A stretch of 48,956 bases of DNA from CAZTCJ01 sp964612085 (GTDB lineage Bacteria; Pseudomonadota; Alphaproteobacteria; JAJFIK01): assembly GCA_964612085.1 (NCBI GenBank), contig CAZTCJ010000020.1:1-48956 (forward strand), in the 5' to 3' direction. The notes under the pieces are model-generated. The model was not told the origin of the DNA. It saw only the letters and a program-made list of their open reading frames with translations, and did not search any database. A program made the translations under genes and the position numbers. Positions 9,377 through 17,908 of the stretch are shown here, one piece after another (the stretch's first letter is position 1; the number at the start of each line of letters is the position of its first letter).

Positions 9377-10318
9377 GTGCTCGGAAAAACCGCAGGCGGA
9401 TTATACTGGATGTTCCGGTATCTGGAGCGCAGCGAGAATGTCGCGCGGCTGCTCGATGCCGGGTTCCGGATCGCGCTGACCCGGTCGAGCGCCGCGGAAG
9501 CGGAATGGGCCTCCGTGGTCACGACCGCGGGCGTGCGCGATCACTATCGGCGCAGTCACGATCGCTATACCGGCGCCGGCGTCATCGATTTTCTGCTCCG
9601 GGACCGGGACAATCCCTCAAGCGTGCTCTCGGTGGTGGAGGCGGCGCGCTACAATGCCCGGCTGGTGCGCACGGCGCTGACCCGCGAGGTCTGGGAGGCG
9701 ACCAATGAATGCTGGATCTCCCTGAAAGCCGAGCTTGAGAAAAAAGTGCGCGAACGGGATCTGCCGGAAAAGCTCGCGACCATCCGCCAACTGAGCGCCC
9801 TGGTGCGCGGCGCCCTTCACGGCACCATGCTGCGCAACGACATTTTCAATTTCGCGGCGACCGGCACCATGATCGAACGGGCCGACGCTACCGCCCGCCT
9901 GCTCGACGTCAAATATTATGTGCTGTTGCCTTCGGTCGCCCATGTGGGCAGTTCGCTCGACAATGTGCAGTGGGAAACCATCTTGCGCTCGGCATCCGCG
10001 CACAGGGCCTATCACTGGCTCAATCCCGGCGACGTCAATCCGCTGGGCATCGCCGATCTGCTGATCCTCGACCGGCGCCTGCCCCGTTCGCTCGCCTTCT
10101 GCACCGCTCAGTTGACGGCAAGTCTCGGTGCGCTGGCCGCCGAATACGGCAAGCGCCATAGCTGTCACGACATGGCCGACGCCATGCATATTCAGCTCGG
10201 CGGTCAGACCATCGACACGATTTTCGATCAGGGCCTGCATGAGTTCCTGGCCGATTTCATCCGCCAGAATAACGCGCTCGGCGGTCAGATCGAAGAGGAT
10301 TTCCTTTTTCTCGGATAG
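9377..10318 (+). CDS. Alpha-E domain protein (DUF403; Anbu operon)
   Basis: A 313-aa helical protein beginning LGKTAGGLYWMFRYLERSEN, the hallmark of alpha-E proteins, with NARLVRTALTREVWE and a C-terminal HEFLADFI segment. The start is GTG, 4 bases after the ATP-grasp stop and preceded by GGAGGAAT in the end of that gene. The family always accompanies the permuted ATP-grasp and is predicted to work with it, perhaps as a substrate-binding or scaffold partner. No catalytic residues are known. Length is normal. Confidence 0.9.
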   Translation: MLGKTAGGLYWMFRYLERSENVARLLDAGFRIALTRSSAAEAEWASVVTTAGVRDHYRRSHDRYTGAGVIDFLLRDRDNPSSVLSVVEAARYNARLVRTALTREVWEATNECWISLKAELEKKVRERDLPEKLATIRQLSALVRGALHGTMLRNDIFNFAATGTMIERADATARLLDVKYYVLLPSVAHVGSSLDNVQWETILRSASAHRAYHWLNPGDVNPLGIADLLILDRRLPRSLAFCTAQLTASLGALAAEYGKRHSCHDMADAMHIQLGGQTIDTIFDQGLHEFLADFIRQNNALGGQIEEDFLFLG

Positions 10319-10323
10319 CCCCC

Positions 10324-11124
10324 ATGTTTTTGTCGATCAATCATACGACCGAATATGTCTACGACGAGCCCGTTCCGTACGGTCTTCAGGAACTGCGCCT
10401 GACGCCGCAGAGCGGTCCGGGTCAGACCGTGACCCATTGGCAGATCACCATGGAAGGCGGACAGCAGGAAGCTCAGTTCACAGACCAGCACGGCAACGCG
10501 GTCATCCTGGCCCGGTTCGATACGGATCTGGAGACCATCCGTGTCGTCTCGACCGGCTTCGTGGAGACGGAGGATCTGGCGGGCGTCAGCGGTCTCCATA
10601 AGGGCTTTGCACCGCTCTGGTATTATCAGCGCATAACCCAGTTCACCAAGCCGGGCCCGCGCGTCGAAAGCCTCGTTTCCTCCCTCCCCGAGACATCCGA
10701 AAGCGCGGTCACGCAACTGCACGCCCTGTCCGCCGCCATCTCCCAGGCGGTGCGCTATGAACCCGGCCATACCCATTCGGGCACGTTTGCGGAGAAAGCC
10801 GTCGAGGCCGGCCACGGAGTCTGTCAGGACCAGGCTCATGTGTTCGTCAGCGCCGCCCGTCTGCTGGGCTTTCCGGCGCGCTATGTGAGCGGCTATCTGT
10901 TGATGGACACCGGACCGGACCAGGATGCCACCCATGCCTGGGCGGAGGCCCATGTGGAGGGGCTCGGCTGGGTCGGCTACGATATCTCCAACGGCATTTC
11001 CCCTGATGACCGCTATGTGCGCATCGCCTATGGTCTCGATTACGCGGACGCCGCGCCGGTTTCCGGCATGCGCTACGGCGAGGGTGACGAATCCCTGGTT
11101 GTCAGGCTGCGCGTCGAACAATAA
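10324..11124 (+). CDS. Transglutaminase-like cysteine peptidase family protein (Anbu operon)
   Basis: A 266-aa protein with an N-terminal beta-rich region (residues 1-80, FLSINHTTEYVYDEPVPYGLQELRL) and a transglutaminase core. The catalytic triad is visible: Cys167 in GHGVCQDQAHVF, His204 in DATHAWAEA, and Asp220 in GYDISN. Such proteins hydrolyse or form amide bonds. With the ATP-grasp ligase and the Anbu peptidase next to it, a pathway that makes and breaks a peptide tag has been proposed for this gene set. It starts 5 bases after the alpha-E gene. No signal peptide, so it is likely cytoplasmic. Confidence 0.92.
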   Translation: MFLSINHTTEYVYDEPVPYGLQELRLTPQSGPGQTVTHWQITMEGGQQEAQFTDQHGNAVILARFDTDLETIRVVSTGFVETEDLAGVSGLHKGFAPLWYYQRITQFTKPGPRVESLVSSLPETSESAVTQLHALSAAISQAVRYEPGHTHSGTFAEKAVEAGHGVCQDQAHVFVSAARLLGFPARYVSGYLLMDTGPDQDATHAWAEAHVEGLGWVGYDISNGISPDDRYVRIAYGLDYADAAPVSGMRYGEGDESLVVRLRVEQ

Positions 11125-11162
11125 GACTCTGCTTAAAGCCTTATTTTTGGGAACGCCTGTTC

Positions 11163-11897
11163 ATGACCTATTGTGTTGGCCTGCGCCTGGATCGCGGTCT
11201 GGTTCTCATGTCCGACACCCGGACCAATGCGGGCGTCGATAATGTTTCCATGTTCCGCAAGATGTTCACCTGGACGAAACCGGGCGAGCGGGTCATCACC
11301 TTGATGACCGCCGGCAATCTCGCCACGACCCAGGCGGTCGTAAGCCTGCTGGACGAACGCACCAAGACGCCGGCGGAACGCAATCCCTCGATCCTGGAAG
11401 CACCCACCATGTTCCAGGCGGCCCGGATTGTCGGAGACACCCTGAAAGACGTCATCCGCACCAGCGCCGCTGGCGGTCAGCATGCGGAATCCACTTTCAG
11501 CGCCACGCTGATCCTGGCCGGTCAGATCGCGGGCAGGGAGCAGCGCCTGTTTCTAATTTATCCGGAAGGCAATTTCATCGAGGCGAGCGACGACACGCCC
11601 TTCTTCCAGATCGGCGAAACCAAATACGGCAAGCCGATCCTGGTCCGCCTTTACGACCGGGCCATGAGTTTCGAGAACGCCGTCAAGCTTCTGGTGGCCT
11701 CGTTCGATTCCACCATCAAAGCGAATTTGTCCGTGGAAATGCCGCTCGATCTGGTGATCCTGAAAAGGGATCATCTGGAGATCGGCCACCAGACCCGAAT
11801 CGAACGGGAAGACCCTTATTATCAGCAGGTCTCGGGCGATTGGGAACGGGCGCTCAATATCGCCTTCGAGACCCTGCCCCACTACAAAATTCCTTAA
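11163..11897 (+). CDS. Proteasome-type peptidase Anbu (bacterial proteasome beta homologue)
   Basis: A 244-aa Ntn-hydrolase. It begins MTYCVGLRLDRGLVLMSDTRTNAG, so after Met removal Thr1 is the N-terminal nucleophile; the conserved Asp of SDTRT and Lys33 (FRKMF) complete the active-site pattern. Anbu proteins assemble into open helical or ring-like oligomers in other bacteria; the physiological substrate is not known. It is the last gene of the operon with ATP-grasp, alpha-E and transglutaminase, after a 38-base gap. HslV is excluded by this partner set and by length. Confidence 0.92.
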   Translation: MTYCVGLRLDRGLVLMSDTRTNAGVDNVSMFRKMFTWTKPGERVITLMTAGNLATTQAVVSLLDERTKTPAERNPSILEAPTMFQAARIVGDTLKDVIRTSAAGGQHAESTFSATLILAGQIAGREQRLFLIYPEGNFIEASDDTPFFQIGETKYGKPILVRLYDRAMSFENAVKLLVASFDSTIKANLSVEMPLDLVILKRDHLEIGHQTRIEREDPYYQQVSGDWERALNIAFETLPHYKIP

Positions 11898-11898
11898 G

Positions 11899-12189
11899 TC
11901 AGTCAGCCGTCTCGAACCGTTCGACATCAATCTGTGCACTACGCTCGCGCGCTTGCCACAGATCGTAGGCCATTTGCAGGCGCAACCAAGTTTCCGGGCT
12001 TGACCCGAATGCCTTGGACAGGCGGATCGCCATGTCAACGGAAAGGCCTGCTTTCCCGTTCACCAGATCGGACAAGGCCTGACGGGTGACGCCAAGACCT
12101 TTCGCGGCTCTCGTGACGGTCAAACCCAGAGGGTCGAGACAGTGCCGTTTGATGAGCCCGCCCGGATGCGGTGGATTGTGCATCGTCAT
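11899..12189 (-). CDS. higA: HigA-family antitoxin (XRE-type)
   Basis: A 96-aa helix-turn-helix protein opening with NPPHPGGLIKRHCLDPLGLT, the typical HigA/VapI start. The HTH is around residues 25-50 (VTRAAKGLGVTRQALSDLVNGKAGLS), and SPETWLRLQMAYDLWQA is diagnostic of HigA. It neutralises the HigB RNase and represses the operon. It follows higB by 12 bases, the inverted order normal for higBA. Its stop abuts the Anbu gene end on the other strand, with one base between the stops. Confidence 0.9.
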   Translation of the reverse strand: MTMHNPPHPGGLIKRHCLDPLGLTVTRAAKGLGVTRQALSDLVNGKAGLSVDMAIRLSKAFGSSPETWLRLQMAYDLWQARERSAQIDVERFETAD

Positions 12190-12201
12190 GACCCGTCCTT
12201 T

Positions 12202-12480
12202 TCAGTGATAATCGAGATAATCCACATCCCAGGCCTCTCCATCTTCAAACCGGAACGTGACCCGCCAGTTGCCCGAAACCATGACCGCGTGATGTCCGGC
12301 CAAATCGCCCTTTAGCCGATAGAGGCGGAACCCCGGCAAATCCATATCCTCCGCACACCGGCTTTGATCCAGGAAAGCCAAGATGTCCTTGAGTTTCTGA
12401 ATGTGATCCGGCGAGACGCGGCGGACTGTGCGCTCTTCATAAAGCGCTTTCAAACCGCGATGCCTGAAGGATCGGATCAT
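12202..12480 (-). CDS. higB: HigB-family toxin (RelE/ParE superfamily mRNA interferase)
   Basis: A 92-aa protein with the HigB opening MIRSFRHRGLKALYEE, a central PGFRLYRLKGDLAGHHAVMVSGNWRVTFRF and a C-terminal VDYLDYH. Family members cleave ribosome-bound mRNA. The conserved basic residues and the final His region are present, so it looks intact. The predicted transcription start (about 12479) nearly coincides with the ATG at 12480, so the mRNA may be leaderless. It precedes higA. Confidence 0.9.
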   Translation of the reverse strand: MIRSFRHRGLKALYEERTVRRVSPDHIQKLKDILAFLDQSRCAEDMDLPGFRLYRLKGDLAGHHAVMVSGNWRVTFRFEDGEAWDVDYLDYH

Positions 12481-12485
12481 GGTGG

Positions 12486-12527
12486 ATCGTATTCATTCAC
12501 ACGTCGCCTGTCAAGTGACGCTTGACA
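12486..12527 (-). promoter_or_regulatory. higBA promoter and HigA-type operator
   Basis: On the minus strand a perfect -35 TTGACA (12514-12509) is followed by a 17-base spacer and a -10 TACGAT (12491-12486). A perfect 7-bp inverted repeat, TGTCAAG (12509-12515) and CTTGACA (12521-12527) with a 5-base spacer, covers the -35 box. That is where a HigA dimer would be expected to block RNA polymerase. Seen in sequence; HigA binding is inference. Confidence 0.72.
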
Positions 12528-12534
12528 AACCTCG

Positions 12535-14526
12535 TCAAAAAGCCAATCGCAAGCCGCCGCGGACCCGGCGGCCCGGCGCGGGCAGACCGGCCTGGGGCAG
12601 GACGAGGGTATCCGTGACATTATCCGCCTGCAGATAAAGCGTGATGGGCGGGCCGGACGGAACCAACCGGTCCAGGGCGAGCGCGGCGCCCAGATTCAGC
12701 ACCGTCGAGCGGGGCAAGGGGTCGAGAACGCCGGACGCATCGGCGGAGAAGGCCCGTCCCGTATGATCGGCCTCGGCGCGAAAGCTTAGGCCCCAGCCGG
12801 GCTCATAGACCAGGGCCGCCCGGGCGCGCAGCTCAGGACGCTCCGCGATCTGCCGGGGATCGCCCGGCCCGTCGGCCAGACGGCGCACCCGCGTGGCCGT
12901 CAGGGCGCCATTGACGGTCAGGCTGTCGGACAGCCGGGCAAAGCCCGCGATCTCAAGGCCGAAAATCCGGCTGCCCCGCAAATTGATCCGCTGGCGCAAA
13001 GCGGTATCGTCAACAACCACCGTGCGCTGATCGATGGTGCCGCGCGTGAAGGACGCGAACGGCGTGATCTTCAGAGCGGCATCCGGTCCCTGCCAGCCGG
13101 CGGTCAGTTCCGACAGGATGACGGTTTCCGGCTCAAGATCCGGATTGAGCAGAAACCGGTTGATCGCCGTGCCGAACAGTTCCCGCATGGTGGGAAAGCG
13201 GGTCTTGCGCCCGCCCGCCAGACGGACGCTCCAACCGGGCGCGGGAAGCCAGGTCAAACTGCCGGATACGGTATAATCGAGAAGCGGGTCGAAAGCAGGC
13301 CTGCCGCCCGAGCGCGGCACACTGAAGAAGTCAAGACCGCCGCCGAAGCGGACCGCCAGCACCTCTCCGAGCGCAGCATCGTACTCAAGGCCGATACTGG
13401 CGCTGCGCTGGCGGAACAGGGCAGCGCTTTCCATGGGACCATCGGTAAACTCCGTATCCGTCTGTTCATGGGTGGACTGAAGACCGTTGACAGAGACGGT
13501 CAGGCCATGGGGACCGAAGCGCTGGCTGGCGATGAAGCGGCCGCCCACGGTCAGATCCCGGTCTTCCTGCCGGTCTTCGAGCCTGCGATAGGCGGCGCTG
13601 GTGAAACTGTCGATGGTTTGGCCGAAGGACTGCACCCAGACCGCGCCCTTGATCCGGGCGGACGGGCCGGGCTCGGCATCCCCCGACAGGATCGCCATGA
13701 CAAGGGATGTGTCCGGATAGCGCCAGAAACGGACCGGATTGACGGTCGGGTCCCGGTCGCTTTCCGGCGCGATGCCCCGGTCCGACTGGGCGCCCAGCAC
13801 GGTCAGCCGCAGATCGGCCCGCGCCCCAAGGGCGGTTTCCAGACGGCCGAGACCGTAAAAGCGCTCCTGATCCGTATTGGTCCGCAGGCTGCCGTTTTCT
13901 TGGGAGAACGGCAGGCCGGCCTCGCCGGACAGGGGGGCGCCCGATTGGGTGAACCCGCCTCCGGCCAGGAGCACACCATAGGACCCGGACGGATGAAACA
14001 GGGTGGCATCAGCGCGGGCCAGACCGCCCGTGCCGGCTTCGCCGTCGGCCGCCAAGCGGGCCGCGCCCGGTGATGCCGCCGCCAGTTCCACGACCCCGCC
14101 CGAACTGTTCAGGCCGTATTGGGAGGAGACCGGCCCGGCAATGACCGTGACGCCGCCCACCGCGCCCGCAGGCAGCAGATTGAGATCGAACCGGTTGTCC
14201 CACGGAATATTAAGCAGGGCGCCGTCATAGTACAGCGCGGTCTGACGCTCGCCTCCATTGCGCAGCACCAGGAGCGTTTCGCCGCGGGAATTGGTGGGCA
14301 GATGGGCGGAGGGGGCAAGCCGCAGGATGTCGGCGACGGATAAGGGGCGGCTTTCGGCTCTCTCCTCCGGGCTCAAGACCGTTTCGGCGGCATCCCGCTC
14401 CGGTCCGGGGGCAACCACGATCATGCGGTCGCCTTGCATCGCCGTATCCGCCCAGGCCGCGCCGCTGAACACCCATACCGCCACCCCGAACCCTGCCCAG
14501 GACTGGCGGGAACACCCCCAAACCAT
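12535..14526 (-). CDS. TonB-dependent outer-membrane receptor
   Basis: A 663-aa protein with a signal peptide (about 1-26, ending AAWA), a plug domain from ~45 to ~165 (RPLSVADILRLAPSAHLPTNSRGETLLVLRNGG; ALYYDGALLNIPWDNRFDLNLLP; VSSQYGLNSSGGVVEL), and a beta-barrel ending in ...GLRLAF with the C-terminal Phe required for BAM insertion. A consensus TonB box is not obvious; DRMIVVAP near residue 33 could serve. The substrate is not evident: no transporter, siderophore gene or riboswitch lies beside it. The barrel is of modest length. Only the lack of a nearby cognate transporter is unusual. Confidence 0.9.
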   Translation of the reverse strand: MVWGCSRQSWAGFGVAVWVFSGAAWADTAMQGDRMIVVAPGPERDAAETVLSPEERAESRPLSVADILRLAPSAHLPTNSRGETLLVLRNGGERQTALYYDGALLNIPWDNRFDLNLLPAGAVGGVTVIAGPVSSQYGLNSSGGVVELAAASPGAARLAADGEAGTGGLARADATLFHPSGSYGVLLAGGGFTQSGAPLSGEAGLPFSQENGSLRTNTDQERFYGLGRLETALGARADLRLTVLGAQSDRGIAPESDRDPTVNPVRFWRYPDTSLVMAILSGDAEPGPSARIKGAVWVQSFGQTIDSFTSAAYRRLEDRQEDRDLTVGGRFIASQRFGPHGLTVSVNGLQSTHEQTDTEFTDGPMESAALFRQRSASIGLEYDAALGEVLAVRFGGGLDFFSVPRSGGRPAFDPLLDYTVSGSLTWLPAPGWSVRLAGGRKTRFPTMRELFGTAINRFLLNPDLEPETVILSELTAGWQGPDAALKITPFASFTRGTIDQRTVVVDDTALRQRINLRGSRIFGLEIAGFARLSDSLTVNGALTATRVRRLADGPGDPRQIAERPELRARAALVYEPGWGLSFRAEADHTGRAFSADASGVLDPLPRSTVLNLGAALALDRLVPSGPPITLYLQADNVTDTLVLPQAGLPAPGRRVRGGLRLAF

Positions 14527-14627
14527 GACGCCTACTCGTTACCGTACCCCGTCTCTCCCCTCAGTATGCCATGAAGCAGGCCGATGGACCGCCTCCGATG
14601 AACCGCCCAGAGAAGACCGGCCCATAG

Positions 14628-14657
14628 AAAAAGGGCGCCTGCCGCGCAGACGCCCTT
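14628..14657 (-). terminator. Rho-independent terminator of the PEP-CTERM gene
   Basis: On the minus strand AAGGGCG pairs with CGCCCTT around an inner CTG/CAG pair and a GC-rich loop, followed by a run of five T. It lies 26 bases past the stop of the PEP-CTERM gene and upstream of the TonB receptor, so it separates the two transcripts. Confidence 0.82.
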
Positions 14658-14683
14658 GAATAGTTTGGGTGACCCGTTTGGGA

Positions 14684-15424
14684 TCAGGCCGTGGCAACCG
14701 CCTTGCGGTTCTTGCGCTGCAGGCGCAGGGCCACGAAGCCGAAGCCCAGGATCATCATGACCCAGGTGGACGGTTCCGGGACAGCCGTCAGGAACTTGAT
14801 CTGGTCGATACCGCCAGAGGTGTTGTTCCAGGTCACTGCCATGGTCTCGACGAAAGACACACCGGCATCGAATGTGCGGATACCGCTGTTGCCATCGCCA
14901 ACAGCCGTCGTGTCGAAGACGCCGAGGCTGACACCGTCTTTGTTGAAGAACTCAACGGTGATGGCCTCACCAACTTCCTCGTCGAAATAGGCCATATCGA
15001 AGACCGTGACGCCGAGATTTTCCTGGTAGCCGGCAACCGTCGAGAAGTCGAAGGTCACGGTACCGCTGGCCACGTCGTCATTGGCGGGCGTGTTACAGAA
15101 ACCGCCAGCACAGCTTTGATCGGGGTCGTTTTCCGGGAAAACCATGATCGTGCCCGGATTTGCCGGTCCCGGACCGCCGAACGGCGCTTCCAGATCGTCA
15201 TCGTTGCCGCCAGGGTCGCCCGGATGGTCGATCGTGGTGTCGAAACCAATCGCCGGAAGGCCGCTGGAACTCAGACCGGAAACACTGACGCCTTGGGCCG
15301 TCTTGGTACCGGAAATGAACTTACCATCCGCATACTCTTCAAAGTCGATGATTTCGATCGCATGCGCCGGAGCGGCGAACGCAAAAGCGCTGACCAGACC
15401 GGCCAAAGCAAGCTTCTTCAACAT
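14684..15424 (-). CDS. PEP-CTERM sorting domain surface protein
   Basis: A 246-aa exported protein. Signal peptide residues 1-22 (LKKLALAGLVSAFAFAAPAHA), then a beta-rich Gly/Asp-rich body (IDFEEYADGKFISG...), and a C-terminal sorting signal VPEPSTWVMMILGFGFVAL followed by basic RLQRKNRK. Exosortase cleaves at such PEP motifs, so the protein is predicted to be surface-anchored or released with exopolysaccharide. Two cysteines in CAGGFCNTP may pair. The start is set at 15424 because GAGGGG precedes it by 8 bases; a TTG two codons upstream is weaker. No exosortase gene lies in the window. Confidence 0.9.
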   Translation of the reverse strand: MLKKLALAGLVSAFAFAAPAHAIEIIDFEEYADGKFISGTKTAQGVSVSGLSSSGLPAIGFDTTIDHPGDPGGNDDDLEAPFGGPGPANPGTIMVFPENDPDQSCAGGFCNTPANDDVASGTVTFDFSTVAGYQENLGVTVFDMAYFDEEVGEAITVEFFNKDGVSLGVFDTTAVGDGNSGIRTFDAGVSFVETMAVTWNNTSGGIDQIKFLTAVPEPSTWVMMILGFGFVALRLQRKNRKAVATA

Positions 15425-15765
15425 TACCAAATCCCCTCAGGATCGTAGAAATTCCCAAATCGGTACTGCACGTACCCATGGCCGCTCAACCGATGCGACG
15501 CCACTCCACACTCGCAAACTGTGTACCGCGCTTTCCAATTCTTAACAAGGTAATAATCGTTTCCAAAACAGTCATTTACCGTGTTCAAACCGGATCTGTG
15601 ACATCCTGGACACTGTGGAGTCCGCCTGCCGTGCAACTTAAACTTGCCACAACCCCTTCATGAGAAAATATTGGCCCAAAACACCCTGAGCGCGCTTAAA
15701 GACATGGTTTGACAGGACGGTCCGCCTGACACACTTTGCGATTCGATCTTCTACGGGGGCAGATG
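15425..15765. other. Gene-free divergent intergenic region
   Basis: This 341-base gap separates the minus-strand PEP-CTERM gene from the plus-strand 711-aa gene, so it should hold two promoters. A TTGACA at 15709-15714 on the plus strand could be a -35 box but lacks a convincing -10. A sigma-54-like pair at 15631-15650 on the minus strand has wrong spacing. The base composition is lower in GC than the flanking genes. No RNA gene recognised. Confidence 0.4.
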
Positions 15766-17901
15766 ATGATCGCACGATGGCTGACGGTGGTCCTGGTAAG
15801 CGCGGTTTTGACCGTGCAGACCGCGAGCGATGCGCTGGCGGTGGCAACACGCTTCGACTCGGCGCTCGAAACCCTGTCCGACCGGACGCTCGAGGCCTTT
15901 GAGGCCAGCGGCGCTTTGGAGACGGCCTCGCCCATCGGCCTTTATGTGGAGCGGTTCACAGTCGAAGCCGATATCGCGGGCGAGACGCTGGCGCCGGAAC
16001 AGGTGCTGGACCGGCTGTTCGCCGCCCTCAACAAGGTCTCCGGTAACCGCTTTACCCGGCTCGATAGCGCGGGCGCGCCCCGCTCCTACACGCTGACCGG
16101 CGGTCTTTTTGCCGATGACGGCCCGCGCCGGCGCATCACGCTCACCTTTTCTTCGGTCCTGGGCGAGCGTTTCGGGGTCGAGGCCAAGTTCATTCCTTAC
16201 GAACCTTTGTGCGACACTTATCTGTCCCGTCAGTTGGAAGAGCGCATCGCGCTTAACAACGAGCAGTTCTTCGCGGCCTTGCAAGACGAGGTCTCCGGCG
16301 CCGTCACCCGGTCCTGGTCGTCGGCGGGCGTGGATGCTGCCTTCGCCGAAGGGGTCTATGCCGAGGCCGAGCGGATCAATTCGCAAGGCACCGGCTGGGA
16401 CCGCTTCTGGCGCAATTTGGGCGCGGGGCTCGTCCCCAAACAGGCCCAGGAACACGGCCAGACCATGCTTTCCTCCTCTTTGGAGGCCGACGAGATGGAG
16501 CGCGCGCTGGTGCGCCTCGGCACGGAAGTGACCAACCGGCTGATCCCGCTCATTTCGCTCCAGACGGAAACCAATTTCCTGGAAGCGATCCAGTGTTTCC
16601 AGGGCTATCTGAGTTCGGAATATGACGCGCGCATGGTCGACGTGTTCTCCGCTGAGCTGAACGGGCGGATCGAACGGGGCGAGCTGGCCGATGTGCTGGC
16701 CGAGGCGCCGCCCGATGCGCCAGCGGAAGCGCCCTTCCCCGTGCTGTCGGCGACCGGCGCGGGCCTTCTGATCGTCCAGCAGATCGGCCGCCGGGTCGGC
16801 CAGCGGGTGGCGTCGCGGGTGACCTCCAAGCTCGGCACCCGGGTGATCGGCCGGGCGATCCCGATCGTCAGCGTGGTGCTGATCGGGCTCGATGTCTGGG
16901 ACGCCTATAGCGGCGGACCGATCCGGGAGATCGCGGCCATCGTCGCGGACACGCCCGAGATTGAGGCGGAACTCCAGTCGGTGACGGCGGAGGTGACGGC
17001 GGAAGAAGTGCAGCGCTCCTTCGAGGAAAGCACGGCGGAAATCCTGATCGCGCTGCGCCGGGAATATGTGCGCACCCGCGAGACCTACGACCGGCTGTGG
17101 AAGCTGGCGGACGACCGGCCCGCCCTCGACCGGCTCATGAGCACGCTCGACGGGCGGGAACTGGTGCGCCTGTCGGTGCTGCGCCAGACCGTGGACGAGC
17201 AGCAGTTCTTCATACTGGTAGACGCGGGCGACGCGCGCCGGGCGGTCAAACTGCCGGATGCGGATTTCAACGCGTTCCTGAAGATCATGGCCGAGAGCAA
17301 TGACGCGGCTCTGGGCGGCCAGTGGCTGGCCAAGGCCGGACGGGGCCTCGCGCGCATCGTGGACAGCGGTCTTTACCAGCGCCTGCCCATCGAAACCATG
17401 GAACGGGCGACCCTGCAGCGGCTGATCGCCATCGAGGACGAGGATCTGTTTGCCCGCGCGGCCGCCCTGCCCCTCGAGCTGCTCGATACGCTCACCCTAC
17501 TGAGCGATGCGGAGTTGTCCCAGGTGCTGGTGGCAAGCGGCGGCGTTCCGTGGAATGAAGGTCAGCGTCTCGCCAATATGACGTTCACGGCCCTGATCGC
17601 GCCCCAGGACAAGGCCTTCGCTCTGGCGCGCCTGCAGGACCGGGATCTGGTCAACTGGATCGTCCGGAACGCGGAGGCGTTCGAAGAGGCGCCGGATACC
17701 ACCGTGTCCGAATTGATCGAGCAGGTGGAAACCCTGACCCTGTGGAGCGCGCCTCTGGCCTATCTCGACCCGGCCACGCCGCCGCTCGTCAAGGATTTCA
17801 TCCTGTACCGCTATCAGGCGACCTGGATCGGCGCGGGCATCGGGCTCGGTATCCTGATCCTGGCCCTGTTCGTCGCCCTGGCCCGGGGCGGCAGAAAGTG
17901 A
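15766..17901 (+). CDS. Unknown exported, membrane-anchored protein (711 aa)
   Basis: I do not recognise a family. Signal peptide at ~1-25 (WLTVVLVSAVLTVQTASDALA). Residues ~40-190 look like a mixed alpha/beta periplasmic domain (IGLYVERFTVEADIAGETL; YTLTGGLFADD). At ~330-385 there is a Gly/Arg-rich amphipathic then hydrophobic stretch (GRRVGQRVASRVTSKLG; IPIVSVVLIGLDVWDAY) that may insert in a membrane. A long helical part follows, and one clear C-terminal helix at ~685-707 ends in RGGRK, predicting a large periplasmic body with a short cytoplasmic tail. ATG 15766 is preferred over 15763 because GGGGG lies six bases before it. It is followed by YbjQ after 7 bases. Confidence 0.72.
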   Translation: MIARWLTVVLVSAVLTVQTASDALAVATRFDSALETLSDRTLEAFEASGALETASPIGLYVERFTVEADIAGETLAPEQVLDRLFAALNKVSGNRFTRLDSAGAPRSYTLTGGLFADDGPRRRITLTFSSVLGERFGVEAKFIPYEPLCDTYLSRQLEERIALNNEQFFAALQDEVSGAVTRSWSSAGVDAAFAEGVYAEAERINSQGTGWDRFWRNLGAGLVPKQAQEHGQTMLSSSLEADEMERALVRLGTEVTNRLIPLISLQTETNFLEAIQCFQGYLSSEYDARMVDVFSAELNGRIERGELADVLAEAPPDAPAEAPFPVLSATGAGLLIVQQIGRRVGQRVASRVTSKLGTRVIGRAIPIVSVVLIGLDVWDAYSGGPIREIAAIVADTPEIEAELQSVTAEVTAEEVQRSFEESTAEILIALRREYVRTRETYDRLWKLADDRPALDRLMSTLDGRELVRLSVLRQTVDEQQFFILVDAGDARRAVKLPDADFNAFLKIMAESNDAALGGQWLAKAGRGLARIVDSGLYQRLPIETMERATLQRLIAIEDEDLFARAAALPLELLDTLTLLSDAELSQVLVASGGVPWNEGQRLANMTFTALIAPQDKAFALARLQDRDLVNWIVRNAEAFEEAPDTTVSELIEQVETLTLWSAPLAYLDPATPPLVKDFILYRYQATWIGAGIGLGILILALFVALARGGRK

Positions 17902-17908
17902 CGGTCCC

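Noticed and set aside
14527..14683. Possible cobalamin riboswitch before the TonB receptor
   Set aside because: A GAAGACCGGCC stretch looks like a B12-box fragment, but it is on the plus strand while the receptor is on the minus strand, and no other conserved B12 elements are present.
15631..15650. Sigma-54-like TGGCA/TTGCA pair upstream of the PEP-CTERM gene (minus strand)
   Set aside because: The GG and GC doublets are 12 bases apart instead of 10, so it cannot be a normal -24/-12 promoter. Kept only as a note because PEP-CTERM genes can be RpoN-dependent.
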